A stretch of DNA of 64,000 bases from Janibacter alkaliphilus (GCF_013408565.1 NZ_JACBZX010000001.1:434001-498000); one strand, 5' to 3'. Positions 36,256 through 44,904 are shown, numbered from the stretch's first letter. Notes: generated by a model not told the origin, from the letters alone. Translations and numbers: made by a program.

Positions 36256-37878
36256 ATGGCTCACGACACCATGGCTCCTGCGCCGGAGCAGGCTCCCGAA
36301 CCACCGTCTCCGCAGCGCGGATCCGACATCGTCTGGCACACCGCCTTCGGGCTGCTGCTGGTCGTCACCGTCGTCTCGTTCATCCTCTGGTCGACGGGGC
36401 AGATCAGTCAGAGCTCGCACTACGCGGTGCTCGTGGTCACCATCCTGCTGGGGGTCTTCATGGCCTTCAACATCGGCGGCAACGACGTCGCCAACTCCTT
36501 CGGCACCTCGGTGGGCGCCGGCACCCTGACGATGAAGCAGGCGCTCATGGTGGCCGCCGTCTTCGAGGTCGGTGGCGCGGTGCTGGCCGGTGGCGAGGTG
36601 ACCGACACCGTGCGCAGCGGCATCGTCGACCTCGACGGGGTCCCGCTGGACCCGATGGACTTCGCCTTCATCATGATGGCGGCCCTGCTCGGCGCCGCGC
36701 TGTGGCTGCTCGTGGCCACCCAGATGGGCTGGCCTGTCTCGACCACCCACTCGATCATCGGCGGCATCGTCGGCGCCGCGGTCACCCTCGGCTTCGTCAC
36801 CGGCGACGGCGGCTGGGAGATGGTGCAGTGGGGCGGCATCGGCCAGATCGTCATCTCCTGGTTCCTCTCCCCGGTGCTCGGCGGCCTGGTCGCCTACGTC
36901 CTCTTCCGCGGGATCAAGCAGGGCATCCTCGTCTACAACGAGCAGGCCGACGACCAGCTGCGCCAGCTCAAGGTGGAGCGGATCGAGCACCGCGAGCGGC
37001 ACAAGGCCGCCTTCGAGCGCCTCGACGAGCTGCAGCAGATCTCCTACACCAACACCATGGCCCGGGACGCGGTCGTGGTCAGCTCCCCCGACTTCGACCG
37101 CGACGAGCTGGAGTCGGACTACTACCGCGAGCTGTACGAGCTGCAGGACGAGGCGGAGAACCTCGAGGCGCACCGGGCGCTGGAGACCTGGGTGCCGCTG
37201 CTGGCCGCCGGCGGGTCGGTCGTCATCACCGCGATGCTGCTCTTCAAGGGGCTGAAGAACCTCCACCTCGAGCTCGACAGCATCGGCAACTTCCTCGTCA
37301 TGGGGATGGTCGGCGCCGCGGTCTGGATGGCCGTCTTCATCTTCGCGAAGTCGTTGAAGAAGCAGACCCTGGCCCGGTCCACCTTCCTGCTCTTCAGCTG
37401 GATGCAGGTCTTCACCGCCTCGGCCTTCGCCTTCAGCCACGGCTCGAACGACATCGCCAACGCCGTCGGGCCGTTCGCCGCGGTGCTGGACGTGCTGCGC
37501 ACCAACGAGATCGGCGCCGAGTCCGCGGTCCCCACCGCCCTCATGGTCACCTCCGGGGTGGCCCTGGTCGCCGGACTGTGGTTCATCGGCCGCAAGGTCA
37601 TCACCACCGTCGGGACCGGGCTGACGAAGATCCACCCGGCCTCGGGCTTCGCTGCCGAGCTGTCCGCCGCGGCGGTGGTCATGGGCGCCTCGCTGCTGGG
37701 GCTGCCGGTCTCCTCGACGCACATCCTCATCGGTGCGGTGCTCGGCGTCGGGATGGTCAACAAGGCCGCCAACTGGAACCTCATGAAGCCGATCGCCATG
37801 GCCTGGGTCATCACCGTCCCGGCCGCGGCGGCGGTGGGCGCGGTCGGTGTCGTCGTCATCCGGGGGATCTTCGGCTGA
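36256..37878 (+). CDS. Inorganic phosphate transporter, PiT family
   Basis: A 540-residue integral membrane protein with both PiT signatures: [21 protein letters not shown] in the first half and [18 protein letters not shown] in the second. A hydrophilic loop of about 130 residues (roughly 215-315, charged, with [15 protein letters not shown]) separates the halves, making it longer than E. coli PitA and closer to the Pho89/PiT eukaryote-like layout. It imports phosphate with H+ or Na+. ATG 36256 is chosen over 36160 because the extra residues are Arg/Ser-rich and not conserved in character. Confidence 0.93.
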   Translation: MAHDTMAPAPEQAPEPPSPQRGSDIVWHTAFGLLLVVTVVSFILWSTGQISQSSHYAVLVVTILLGVFMAFNIGGNDVANSFGTSVGAGTLTMKQALMVAAVFEVGGAVLAGGEVTDTVRSGIVDLDGVPLDPMDFAFIMMAALLGAALWLLVATQMGWPVSTTHSIIGGIVGAAVTLGFVTGDGGWEMVQWGGIGQIVISWFLSPVLGGLVAYVLFRGIKQGILVYNEQADDQLRQLKVERIEHRERHKAAFERLDELQQISYTNTMARDAVVVSSPDFDRDELESDYYRELYELQDEAENLEAHRALETWVPLLAAGGSVVITAMLLFKGLKNLHLELDSIGNFLVMGMVGAAVWMAVFIFAKSLKKQTLARSTFLLFSWMQVFTASAFAFSHGSNDIANAVGPFAAVLDVLRTNEIGAESAVPTALMVTSGVALVAGLWFIGRKVITTVGTGLTKIHPASGFAAELSAAAVVMGASLLGLPVSSTHILIGAVLGVGMVNKAANWNLMKPIAMAWVITVPAAAAVGAVGVVVIRGIFG

Positions 37879-37956
37879 GCGGGACGGCACCGGGCGTGGG
37901 CGACGCTGGGTGTGGATGACGCTGAGCGAGAGCCGCACCTGCGCGAGGATGGGCAG

Positions 37957-38412
37957 GTGCCGACCTCCGCAGATCGCCCCGACCGTCCGCCGCGCGCCGA
38001 GCAGCTCGACCTCGCCCCGCACCCCGAGGGCGGCTGGTACCGCCAGACCTGGGCGTCGCCGGTCGAGGTCATGCTCGCCGGCCCCGACGGCACCACCCTC
38101 ACCCGCCCGACGGCCACGCTGATCCTCTTCTACCTGCCCGCCGGGGAGTTCTCGACGTGGCACCGGGTGACCTGGGACGAGACCTGGGTCGCGGCCGAGG
38201 GCACCGTGCTCCTGGAGACCGGCGGCGACGGGGACCTCCCGGTCGGCGGCGAGCGCCACCGGGTGGGCCTGCAGCCCGACGACGAGCCGCACGTCGTCAT
38301 CCCCGGCGGGGTGTGGCAGCGCACCCTGCCCCGCGACGACGCTGACGCCCTGGTCAGCTGCCTGGTCTCCCCCGGCTTCGACTTCGTCGACCTCGAGATC
38401 CGCGGCGGCTGA
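37957..38412 (+). CDS. Cupin domain protein, DUF985
   Basis: The protein (151 residues from GTG 37957; a GTG at 37912 would add 15) shows the DUF985 opening LDLAPHPEGGWYRQTW, then cupin strands with STWHRVTWDETWV, EGTVLLE and PGGVWQRTLP, and LVSCLVSPGFDFVDLEI. DUF985 cupins (YML079w-like) form RmlC-type barrels and may bind a nucleotide sugar or similar ligand; no activity is established. It lies between the phosphate transporter and pfkA without an obvious functional link. Confidence 0.85.
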   Translation: MPTSADRPDRPPRAEQLDLAPHPEGGWYRQTWASPVEVMLAGPDGTTLTRPTATLILFYLPAGEFSTWHRVTWDETWVAAEGTVLLETGGDGDLPVGGERHRVGLQPDDEPHVVIPGGVWQRTLPRDDADALVSCLVSPGFDFVDLEIRGG

Positions 38413-38458
38413 GCCGTCCACCCAGCGGGCACCTCGCGGCGGCCCCTGGCGCCTGCAC

Positions 38459-38464
38459 GAGACT
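38459..38464 (+). promoter_or_regulatory. -10 box for leaderless pfkA
   Basis: GAGACT is six bases before the ATG at 38471. It keeps the essential A2 and T6 of the actinobacterial -10 but lacks T1. No ribosome-binding sequence precedes the ATG. Confidence 0.35.
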
Positions 38465-38470
38465 GGGGTC

Positions 38471-39499
38471 ATGAGCGGATCCATCGGCATCCTCACCAGC
38501 GGCGGCGACTGCCCCGGGCTGAACGCGGTGATCCGGGGCGCGGTCATCAAGGGCACCCGTATCTACGAGCGCGACTTCGTCGGCATCCGCGACGGGTGGC
38601 GCGGGCTCGTCGAGGACGACTGCATCCCGCTGAAGCGCAAGCGCGTCCGCGGCCTGTCCGGTGTCGGCGGCACCATCCTCGGCACCTCCCGCACCAACCC
38701 CTACGCGGGGGGTGGCCCGGACCGGGTCCGTGAGGTGATGGCCCGCCACGGGATGGACGCGATCATCGCCATCGGCGGCGAGGGCACGCTCACCGCCGCC
38801 CGTCGGCTCGCCGACGAGGGGATCAACGTCGTCGGGGTCCCCAAGACCATCGACAACGACCTGTCCGCGACCGACTACACCTTCGGCTTCGACACGGCCA
38901 CCTCGATCGCCACCGAGTCGATCGACCGGCTGCGCACCACCGCCGAGGCGCACCACCGCTGCATGGTCGTCGAGGTGATGGGCCGGCACGTCGGGTGGAT
39001 CGCGCTGCACGCCGGGCTGGCCTCGGGTGCGCACGCCATCCTCATCCCCGAGGTGCCGACCTCCCTGGACGACGTCGCGCACTGGGTCACCGAGGCCAAG
39101 GAGCGCGGCCGGGCCCCGGTCGTCGTGGCCGCCGAGGGCGCCGTCCTCGAGGGCGAGGACTCGCCGGTGGCCCGGCACGGCCTGGACGCCTTCGGCCGCC
39201 CCCGGCTGGGCGGGGTCGCCGACCGGCTGGCGCCGATGCTCGAGGAGGCCACCGGGATCGAGACCCGGTCGATGACGCTGGGGCACCTGCAGCGCGGCGG
39301 CAGCCCCACCGCCTACGACCGGGTGCTGGCGACCCGCTTCGGCACCGCGGCGATCGATGCCGTCAACGCGCAGAAGTGGGGAACCATGGTCGCCCTCAAC
39401 GGCATCGACATCGTCGAGGTCGACCTGCACCGTGCGGTCACCGAGCTCAAGACGGTGCCCCGCTCGCGCTACCAGGAGGCGGCGATCCTCTTCGGCTGA
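38471..39499 (+). CDS. pfkA: 6-phosphofructokinase (group III, ATP-type)
   Basis: The 342-residue enzyme phosphorylates fructose 6-phosphate in glycolysis. The nucleotide motif GILTSGGDCPGLNAV and the catalytic PKTIDNDL (with TIDND aspartates) are clear. GGEGT at residues 102-106 keeps glycine at the position that is aspartate in PPi-dependent enzymes, so ATP is the likely donor. The MGRHVGWIALHAGLA and LGHLQRGGSPTAYDR substrate segments match actinobacterial PFKs such as those of Streptomyces. It is convergent with tadC, five bases apart. Confidence 0.95.
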   Translation: MSGSIGILTSGGDCPGLNAVIRGAVIKGTRIYERDFVGIRDGWRGLVEDDCIPLKRKRVRGLSGVGGTILGTSRTNPYAGGGPDRVREVMARHGMDAIIAIGGEGTLTAARRLADEGINVVGVPKTIDNDLSATDYTFGFDTATSIATESIDRLRTTAEAHHRCMVVEVMGRHVGWIALHAGLASGAHAILIPEVPTSLDDVAHWVTEAKERGRAPVVVAAEGAVLEGEDSPVARHGLDAFGRPRLGGVADRLAPMLEEATGIETRSMTLGHLQRGGSPTAYDRVLATRFGTAAIDAVNAQKWGTMVALNGIDIVEVDLHRAVTELKTVPRSRYQEAAILFG

Positions 39500-39504
39500 C
39501 CCGG

Positions 39505-40131
39505 TCAGCCCAGCTGCTGCCCCAGGAGCACCACCACCAGCGGCACCACGGCGGTGGCGACGAAGGCGGGCAGGAAGCACAGCCCGAGCGGCAGCACGAG
39601 CAGCACCCCGGCCCGCTGCCCCGCCTCCTCGATCCGCCGCGCGTCCTCCTCGCGCTGCGCGGCCGCCGCCTCCAGCAGCACGGCGGCCGAGGCGGCGCCG
39701 CTCTCGTCGGCGACCGCCATCGCCTGGGCGGTGCGCCGCCACACCGGACGTGCGTAGGTCCAGGCCTGCCGCATCGAGCGGCCCCAGCGCAGCGCCGTGG
39801 TCACCCGGACCAGGTCGTCGCGGGCGCCCGGCGAGGATACCGCGGCCGTCTGGGCCAGCGCGTCGGCGAGACCGCGGCCTGAGCGCAGCGCGAGCGCGAG
39901 CAGCACCATGGCGTCGGCGACCTCGCGGTCGGTGACCGGCGGTCGGCGCTCCGGACCTCTCGCCTCGTCCCCGGGGTCCTCTCCGGCGGCCGTGGCGAGA
40001 CCGTCGACCTCGCCCGCGCCGGACACGGACCCGGCGCGCGGTGCGGCCACATGACGACCCGGGCCGCCGTGCCGGGCGCCGACCGGCCAGGCCAGCACCG
40101 CCAGCACCAGCAGCAGCGCGACCGCGATCAC
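39505..40131 (-). CDS. tadC: Type II secretion system F family protein (TadC)
   Basis: The 208-residue membrane protein has an N-terminal helix, a cytoplasmic T2SF domain (VTDREVADAMVLLALALRSGRGLADALAQTAA ... LRWGRSMRQAW) and two C-terminal helices ending FVATAVVPLVVVLLG. It is an inner-membrane platform component of the Tad pilus machine. The GTG at 40131 overlaps the TGA of tadB. It is the last gene of the ssd-tadA-tadB-tadC group. Confidence 0.9.
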   Translation of the reverse strand: MIAVALLLVLAVLAWPVGARHGGPGRHVAAPRAGSVSGAGEVDGLATAAGEDPGDEARGPERRPPVTDREVADAMVLLALALRSGRGLADALAQTAAVSSPGARDDLVRVTTALRWGRSMRQAWTYARPVWRRTAQAMAVADESGAASAAVLLEAAAAQREEDARRIEEAGQRAGVLLVLPLGLCFLPAFVATAVVPLVVVLLGQQLG

Positions 40132-40811
40132 CGGTGCACCTGCTCGCGCACGGCCCGCCGCAGCACCGCGCGGCAGATCGTCCAGCCGAGCCCGGTCAGC
40201 ACCACCCCCGCACCGACGCTGAGCATGGTGGCCGAGGACCAGGTCACCACCGTCCACGGCGCGATCCCGAAGGTCAGGCCGGCCAGCAGCCCGACGAGCG
40301 GGAGCAGGGTGAGCATGACCATCGTCGCCCGCGGGCCGGCGCTCGCCGCGTCCAGCCGGCGGCGCACCCCGAGCCGCCCGCGCAGCACCTCGGCGGCCAC
40401 CTCCACCGTCGGGGCCAGCGGGCTGCCCAGGCGCTCGGAGAGCCGCCAGGCGCCGCCGAGGAAGCCCACCTCGGGATGCTGCTGCGCCGCGGCGCTCCAC
40501 ACCGGTCCGGCTTCCTCGCCGCGGGCCAGCGCCGCGGCCACGTCGGCCAGGACGTCGTCCCACGGGGCGCGTGCGTCGGCCCGGGCCAGCTCGACCGCCC
40601 GCGGCGGCGTCGCCCCGGCGCGCAGCGCCATGGCGACGGTCTCGGCGAGGTCGGCGAGCCGCTCCTCGGACGCCGGCCCGCCACGGCGCTGCCACCGGCC
40701 TCCGTCGCGTGCCTGCGGCCGACGAGCCGCCCGACCCGATCCCAGCGCCGGCGACGCGCCCGGCCACAGCAGCACCGCCAGGAGCACGAGCAGCACCTCG
40801 GCGGCGCTCAT
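40128..40811 (-). CDS. tadB: Type II secretion system F family protein (TadB)
   Basis: The 227-residue protein has one N-terminal helix, a T2SF cytoplasmic domain (LADLAETVAMALRAGATPPRAVELA ... AWRLSERLGSPLAPTVEVAAEVL) and two hydrophobic stretches at the end. It pairs with TadC as the membrane platform. It overlaps tadA and tadC by four bases each, so all are translated together. Confidence 0.9.
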   Translation of the reverse strand: MSAAEVLLVLLAVLLWPGASPALGSGRAARRPQARDGGRWQRRGGPASEERLADLAETVAMALRAGATPPRAVELARADARAPWDDVLADVAAALARGEEAGPVWSAAAQQHPEVGFLGGAWRLSERLGSPLAPTVEVAAEVLRGRLGVRRRLDAASAGPRATMVMLTLLPLVGLLAGLTFGIAPWTVVTWSSATMLSVGAGVVLTGLGWTICRAVLRRAVREQVHR

Positions 40812-41881
40812 GCCCCGGCCTCCCCCGGCCGGCCGGGTCCGCCGGCGTCGACCAGAGAGCTCAGCGGCACGATGGCGCCGACGACCCTGCGTCCGCCCTC
40901 CCGGCGCAGGTGCACCACCACCTCGACCGCGCTGGCCAGCTGGGTGCGCACCGCCTCACGGCTCATCCCGGCGAGCGCGCCGAGCGCCTCGACCCGGGCC
41001 GGGACGTCCTCGGGGGCGTTGGCGTGCAGGGTGCCGCACCCCCCTTCGTGGCCGGTGTTCAGCGCGAGCAGCAGGTCGCGCACCTCGGCGCCGCGGACCT
41101 CGCCGACCACCAGCCGGTCCGGACGCATCCGCAGCGCCTGGCGGACCAGGTCGACCATGCTCACCTCCCCGGCACCCTCGGTGTTCGCCGAGCGCGCCTG
41201 CAGGCGCACCACGTGCGGGTGCGCGACGACGATCTCGCCGACGTCCTCGACCACGACCACCCGTTCGTCGGCCGGGACCTCGGCGAGCATGGCCGCCAGC
41301 AGGGTGGTCTTGCCCGACCCGGTGCCGCCGGTGATGACGTAGGCGGTACGGGAGCGCACGATCTCGCGCAGCCGCACCGCCTGCCCCTCCGTGAGCATGC
41401 CCAGGCCGGCCAGGGCGTCGAGGCCACCCGAGCGGCGCCGCGGGATGCGCAGGCTCACGTGCGCGCCGTCGGCCACCAGCGGCGGCAGGACGGCGTGCAG
41501 CCGGACCCCGTCGGGCAGCAGCCCGTCCACCCACGGCTGCGCGTCGTCCAGACGGCGGCCGGCCAGCGCCGCCAGCCGCACGGCGAGCCGACGCACCTCC
41601 TCCCGGTCGCCGAGCCCGGGCCGGACCCGCTGCACCCCGTCGCCACGGTCCACCCACAGCGAGCCGTCACCGTTGACCAGCACGTCGGTGACCGCCTCGT
41701 CGGCGACCAGCGGCTCCAGCGGCCCGAGACCGAGCAGGCCGGCCCGCAGCTCCTCGCCCCGCCGCCGGGTGCCGCGCTCGCCCAGCCGGGCCGCCTCGTC
41801 GGCGGCGACGCGACCGATCACCTGCTCGTCCGGGGCCTGCCCGCGACCGACCTGGGCATCCATCGCCGGCGTCCACCTCAT
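40808..41881 (-). CDS. tadA: Tad pilus assembly ATPase (TadA/CpaF family)
   Basis: The 357-residue secretion ATPase drives pilin polymerisation. The N-terminal domain (LLGLGPLEPLVADEAVTDVLVNG) is typical of CpaF. Walker A is GGTGSGKTT, the Asp box is VVVVEDVGEI, Walker B is DRLVVGEVRGAE, and the His box GHEGGCGTLHAN follows. ATG 41881 overlaps the ssd stop (ATGA); the frame is open further upstream but that is a shadow of ssd. Confidence 0.95.
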   Translation of the reverse strand: MRWTPAMDAQVGRGQAPDEQVIGRVAADEAARLGERGTRRRGEELRAGLLGLGPLEPLVADEAVTDVLVNGDGSLWVDRGDGVQRVRPGLGDREEVRRLAVRLAALAGRRLDDAQPWVDGLLPDGVRLHAVLPPLVADGAHVSLRIPRRRSGGLDALAGLGMLTEGQAVRLREIVRSRTAYVITGGTGSGKTTLLAAMLAEVPADERVVVVEDVGEIVVAHPHVVRLQARSANTEGAGEVSMVDLVRQALRMRPDRLVVGEVRGAEVRDLLLALNTGHEGGCGTLHANAPEDVPARVEALGALAGMSREAVRTQLASAVEVVVHLRREGGRRVVGAIVPLSSLVDAGGPGRPGEAGA

Positions 41882-42594
41882 GCCGCCGCCCGCCCTCGCC
41901 GACCGCCCAGGCCGGCCACCTCGACGACGACCCCGGCCACCCCGGCGCATGCCCCGCGCCGCCCCGGCGGACCGCCGCGCGCCTCGGCGCGCACCACCTG
42001 CGGGTCGTCCGGCAGGTGCTCCAGCAGCGGCAGACCCAGGTGCTCGGCGACCCGCTCCGGGGCCCCGCGCGGACGCAGCGGACCCCTGGTCACCAGGGCC
42101 ACCCGCTGGCGCAGGGCGCCCAGGCGGTCCAGGTGCGTCTCGGCGTCCCGCAACCACCGCGGCCGCAGACCCACCAGCAGCACCACCAGGTCGGGCACCT
42201 CGGTCCAGGCCCGCTCGGGCAGCGAGCGGACCGGCAGGTCCAGCACCACCGGCGCGGCCGCCGACAGTCCCCGGACGACCTCGACGACGGTGCTCTCGGC
42301 CGGGCCGGCGCCCCGGGCGGCCAGCACCGGCCACGGCGCGGCGGGCAGCCGGCCGCGCAGCTGGTCGGCCACCACCGGCCCCTCGTGCCGGGCCAGGTCC
42401 GGCCAGCGCAGGCCCGGCTCGTGCTCCGCGCCGACCGTGACGTCGATGCCACCGGCCCGGACGTCACCGTCGACCAAGGTCAGATCGGCGCACGCGCAGC
42501 CGGCCACCGCACCGGCCAGGGTGCTCGTGCCGAGCCCTCCGGAGGCGCCGCTGAGAACCACCACCGGGTGCGTCGGAGAATTTCTCGATCTCAT
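41878..42594 (-). CDS. ssd: CpaE/Ssd-like septum-site-determining protein (short form)
   Basis: The 238-residue ParA/MinD-type protein leads the tad group. The deviant P-loop reads SGASGGLGTSTLA: the lysine pattern of MinD/ParA is absent, so ATP binding is doubtful. VDGDVRAGGIDVTVG and VVLDLP correspond to the later ATPase motifs. Mycobacterial Ssd and CpaE proteins are longer, with an N-terminal receiver-like domain that is missing here. ATG 42594 is preferred: GAGCCT stands six bases ahead, as at other leaderless genes; GTG 42627 is the alternative start. Confidence 0.82.
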   Translation of the reverse strand: MRSRNSPTHPVVVLSGASGGLGTSTLAGAVAGCACADLTLVDGDVRAGGIDVTVGAEHEPGLRWPDLARHEGPVVADQLRGRLPAAPWPVLAARGAGPAESTVVEVVRGLSAAAPVVLDLPVRSLPERAWTEVPDLVVLLVGLRPRWLRDAETHLDRLGALRQRVALVTRGPLRPRGAPERVAEHLGLPLLEHLPDDPQVVRAEARGGPPGRRGACAGVAGVVVEVAGLGGRRGRAAA

Positions 42595-42718
42595 GCCCGC
42601 AGGCTCGCAGCGCCTGCTCCGGGTCACCGCGTCAAGGGGTGTGGGGGTGGAGGACGCCGGGACGTCTCCGGGGCCTGTGGACGAGGCATCTCGTCCGCAC
42701 GGGAGGCCGGAGACGCAC

Positions 42719-42790
42719 GACGGCCCCGGTTGGGGGGATAACCGGGGCCGTCAACGCGCCTACTCCGGGGGGGAGGGAGCTGGTGCGTTA
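42719..42790 (-). ncRNA. 6C small RNA
   Basis: On the minus strand two hairpins with C-rich loops follow one another: CTCC/GGAG (42763-42779) around a loop with seven consecutive Cs, then a 13-bp GC stem (42719-42731 with 42740-42752) with loop ATCCCCCC. Two stem-loops each with at least six loop cytosines define the actinobacterial 6C RNA. In M. tuberculosis this RNA (B11) also lies next to ssd (Rv3660c), so location and structure agree. There it pairs through its C loops with G-rich messenger sites. The 3' stem doubles as terminator. The 5' end is approximate. Confidence 0.85.
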
Positions 42791-42833
42791 CCGCTCGACC
42801 CCTAAGGGGAGCGATGCCCCCCACTGTAACGCG
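42783..42833 (-). promoter_or_regulatory. Nested dyad and possible promoter upstream of 6C RNA
   Basis: GCGTTAC (42785-42791) pairs with GTAACGC (42826-42832), and between them CCCC-TAA-GGGG with flanking CGCTC/AGCG forms a second stem. On the minus strand TTGCGC and TACAGT with a 16-base spacer (the latter overlapping the outer right arm) could be the 6C promoter. Transcription from it would include the inner hairpin. Confidence 0.45.
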
Positions 42834-42903
42834 CTGAGTGGCCCGCGCAACACGAAGACGGTCACCCTTTGGGATGAATTCGCCTGCGCGCGGCCAACGG
42901 CGC

Positions 42904-43749
42904 TCAGCCGATGCGACCGGTTCGCACGGAGGTGGCGATGCGCTCGCCCTCGGCGGCGCCGGCCACCACCGCGTCGGCGCAGTGCCGCAGCCACAGCAGC
43001 ACCCCCTCGCGCCCTCCGGAGGTGTAGCCGGTGAGCGAGCCCAGGTAGGCGGGTCCGCCCTGGTCACCGTGCCCGGCCTCGGGCACCGCGACCCCGGTCG
43101 GGTCCAGCCCGGTGGCCGTCAGCAGCGAGCGCTCCACGGCGCGGGCGACCAGCCCGTTGCCGACGACGAAGGGTCGGGTGGCGGCGATCTCGGCGTGCAC
43201 GACGGCGGCCACCACCAGCGCGGGGGCCTGGTCCGCGGACCGCATCAGCTCGCCGATCCCGGCGAGGCGCTCGCGCAGCTCGGCTCCCTGCGGCGCCGGT
43301 CCCAGGTCGGCCATCTCCTGGCAGCCCTCCCCCTCCAGCCGGGGGCGGCCGAGCTGGTCGGGCGCGCTGACCAGCTGGGCGGCGGCCGCGGTGTGCAGCC
43401 GGGCCAGGGCCTGGCTGGGCGCGGTGCGGACCAGGGTGCGCACGTGCTCGGTCTCGGCGGTGGCGCCGATGGCGCCGTGGATGACCCGCTCGGCGGGATC
43501 CGGCTCCGGGCTGCGCTCCCGGGCGCCGCGCATCAGGTCGCGCACGATGCTCGCGGTGGAGCGGGCGCCGTCCAGCTCGGCCGAGGCCCAGGCGCCGCGC
43601 ACCCGGGACTCGGCGGCCGCCTCCGGGGTCCGCCGCCGCAGCCCCTCGTGCCAGCGCAGCCGGGTGCAGGCCTCCCGGGCCTGCTCGGAGGAGTCGGCGA
43701 CCTCGGGCAGGTCGGCCAGGGCGCTGAGGGCGGTGACGAGTCCGGGCAC
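42904..43749 (-). CDS. Fic-domain protein with degenerate catalytic motif
   Basis: The 281-residue protein has the Fic layout: an N-terminal inhibitory-helix motif SAELDG (residues 56-61; the class II form is SxxxEG) and a core motif at 192-199 reading RPFVVGNG, then LVAR. In active Fic enzymes this is HPFxDGNGRxxR; here the catalytic His is Arg, the acidic residue is Val, and the Arg after GNG is Leu. AMP transfer is therefore unlikely, while the fold appears kept. TAGGCT six bases before the GTG gives a leaderless start. It is divergent from the LytS-type kinase and downstream ends near the 6C RNA. Confidence 0.75.
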   Translation of the reverse strand: MPGLVTALSALADLPEVADSSEQAREACTRLRWHEGLRRRTPEAAAESRVRGAWASAELDGARSTASIVRDLMRGARERSPEPDPAERVIHGAIGATAETEHVRTLVRTAPSQALARLHTAAAAQLVSAPDQLGRPRLEGEGCQEMADLGPAPQGAELRERLAGIGELMRSADQAPALVVAAVVHAEIAATRPFVVGNGLVARAVERSLLTATGLDPTGVAVPEAGHGDQGGPAYLGSLTGYTSGGREGVLLWLRHCADAVVAGAAEGERIATSVRTGRIG

Positions 43750-43755
43750 CGCACC

Positions 43756-43776
43756 AGCCTAGGTGGGGCCTATCCT
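43756..43776. promoter_or_regulatory. Divergent, nearly overlapping leaderless promoters
   Basis: Minus-strand TAGGCT (43756-43761) stands six bases before the Fic-like GTG at 43749. Plus-strand TATCCT (43771-43776) stands six bases before the kinase ATG at 43783. Only nine bases separate the two -10 boxes, and the whole intergenic space is 33 bases, so the two polymerases should exclude each other. Confidence 0.55.
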
Positions 43777-43782
43777 GCGCCC

Positions 43783-44904
43783 ATGTGGTGGCGGTCCCGA
43801 CGCGGCGGCTTCATCTCGGTGACCGAGCAGGCGACCTTCGAGACGCTGCACACCGCCTCGCTGGCCGGGCGGCACCTGGCCGACGGCTTCACCGACGAGG
43901 GCTGCGAGCGGGCCGCGCCCTACCTGCGGGCGATGCTGGGCACCCCGGCCTTGGCGATCTGCGACGCCGCCAGCGTCATCGTCTGGGACGGGGAGGGCGA
44001 TCATCACCTGTCCCAGGTGATCGACCAGGCCGAGCGGGCGCTGACCCGCGGCGAGACCGTGGTGCTCGGGCCCGAGCAGGTCACCTGCTCCGGCGCGGAG
44101 TGCCCGGTCCGGGGCGCGGTCATCGCCCCCGTGGTCGTCGACGAGCGCATCGTCGGGGCCATCGCGGGCTACGGGCCCCCGGCGTCGGCGGGCCTCGTCC
44201 GGGCGGCAGGCGAGGTGGCCACCTGGGTGGCCACCCAGGTCGAGGTGGCTGACCTCTCCTTCGAACGCACCCGGGCGATGGAGGCCGAGCTGCGGGCGCT
44301 GCGGGCCCAGATCAGCCCGCACTTCATCTACAACTCCCTGGCGGCGATCGCCTCCTTCGTGCGCACCGAGCCGGAGCGGGCCCGGGAGCTGCTGCTGGAG
44401 TTCGCCGACTTCACCCGCTACGCGCTGCGCCGCGGCGGCACCTTCACCACGGTCAGCGAGGAGCTGCACAACGTCGAGCGCTACCTCGTGCTGGAGCAGG
44501 CGCGCTTCGGCGACCGGCTCGACATCAACCTGCGGATCGCCCCGGAGGTGCTGCCGGTGCGGGTGCCCTACCTGGCCATCCAGCCGCTGGTGGAGAACGC
44601 CGTGCGGCACGGCCTGGCGCCGCAGGAGGGCCCGGGCCACGTCGTGCTCACCGCCACCGACCTGGGCACCGACGTCGAGATCAGCGTCGAGGACGACGGG
44701 GTCGGGGCCGAGCCCGAGGTGATCCGCAAGGTGCTCGACGGGCAGTCGCGCAGCGACTCCGTCGGCCTGGGCAACGTCGACGCCCGGTTGCGTCAGGTCT
44801 ACGGCGAGGACGCCGCGCTGGTCGTCGAGACGGCTCCGTCGGCGGGGATGAAGGTCTCCTTCCGGGTACCGAAGTACTCCCCGGCAGCCGACGCGGCACC
44901 CTAG
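43783..44904 (+). CDS. LytS-type sensor histidine kinase with GAF-like domain
   Basis: The 373-residue protein lacks membrane helices. Residues 20-155 form a GAF-like sensor with two cysteines (VTCSGAECPVRG). The kinase core has the His_kinase motif RALRAQISPHFIYNSLAAI with phospho-acceptor His180, then the N box IQPLVENAVRHG and VEDDGVG. It belongs to the LytS/YehU class that signals to LytTR regulators. The next gene is such a regulator, ten bases on. In Actinobacteria this pair commonly precedes acetate permease genes, as here. A soluble sensor suggests an intracellular cue. Confidence 0.92.
   Translation: MWWRSRRGGFISVTEQATFETLHTASLAGRHLADGFTDEGCERAAPYLRAMLGTPALAICDAASVIVWDGEGDHHLSQVIDQAERALTRGETVVLGPEQVTCSGAECPVRGAVIAPVVVDERIVGAIAGYGPPASAGLVRAAGEVATWVATQVEVADLSFERTRAMEAELRALRAQISPHFIYNSLAAIASFVRTEPERARELLLEFADFTRYALRRGGTFTTVSEELHNVERYLVLEQARFGDRLDINLRIAPEVLPVRVPYLAIQPLVENAVRHGLAPQEGPGHVVLTATDLGTDVEISVEDDGVGAEPEVIRKVLDGQSRSDSVGLGNVDARLRQVYGEDAALVVETAPSAGMKVSFRVPKYSPAADAAP

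Noticed and set aside
38471..39499. PPi-dependent phosphofructokinase, tempting given the membrane PPase
   Set aside because: GGEGT keeps glycine where PPi enzymes have aspartate.
42719..42752. Simple terminator of the Fic-like gene
   Set aside because: Loop of six cytosines, a second C-loop hairpin next to it and the position beside ssd match the 6C RNA, although it may also terminate transcription.
42904..43749. Active AMP-transferring Fic toxin with antitoxin
   Set aside because: Catalytic histidine and the downstream arginine are absent and no antitoxin gene is adjacent.
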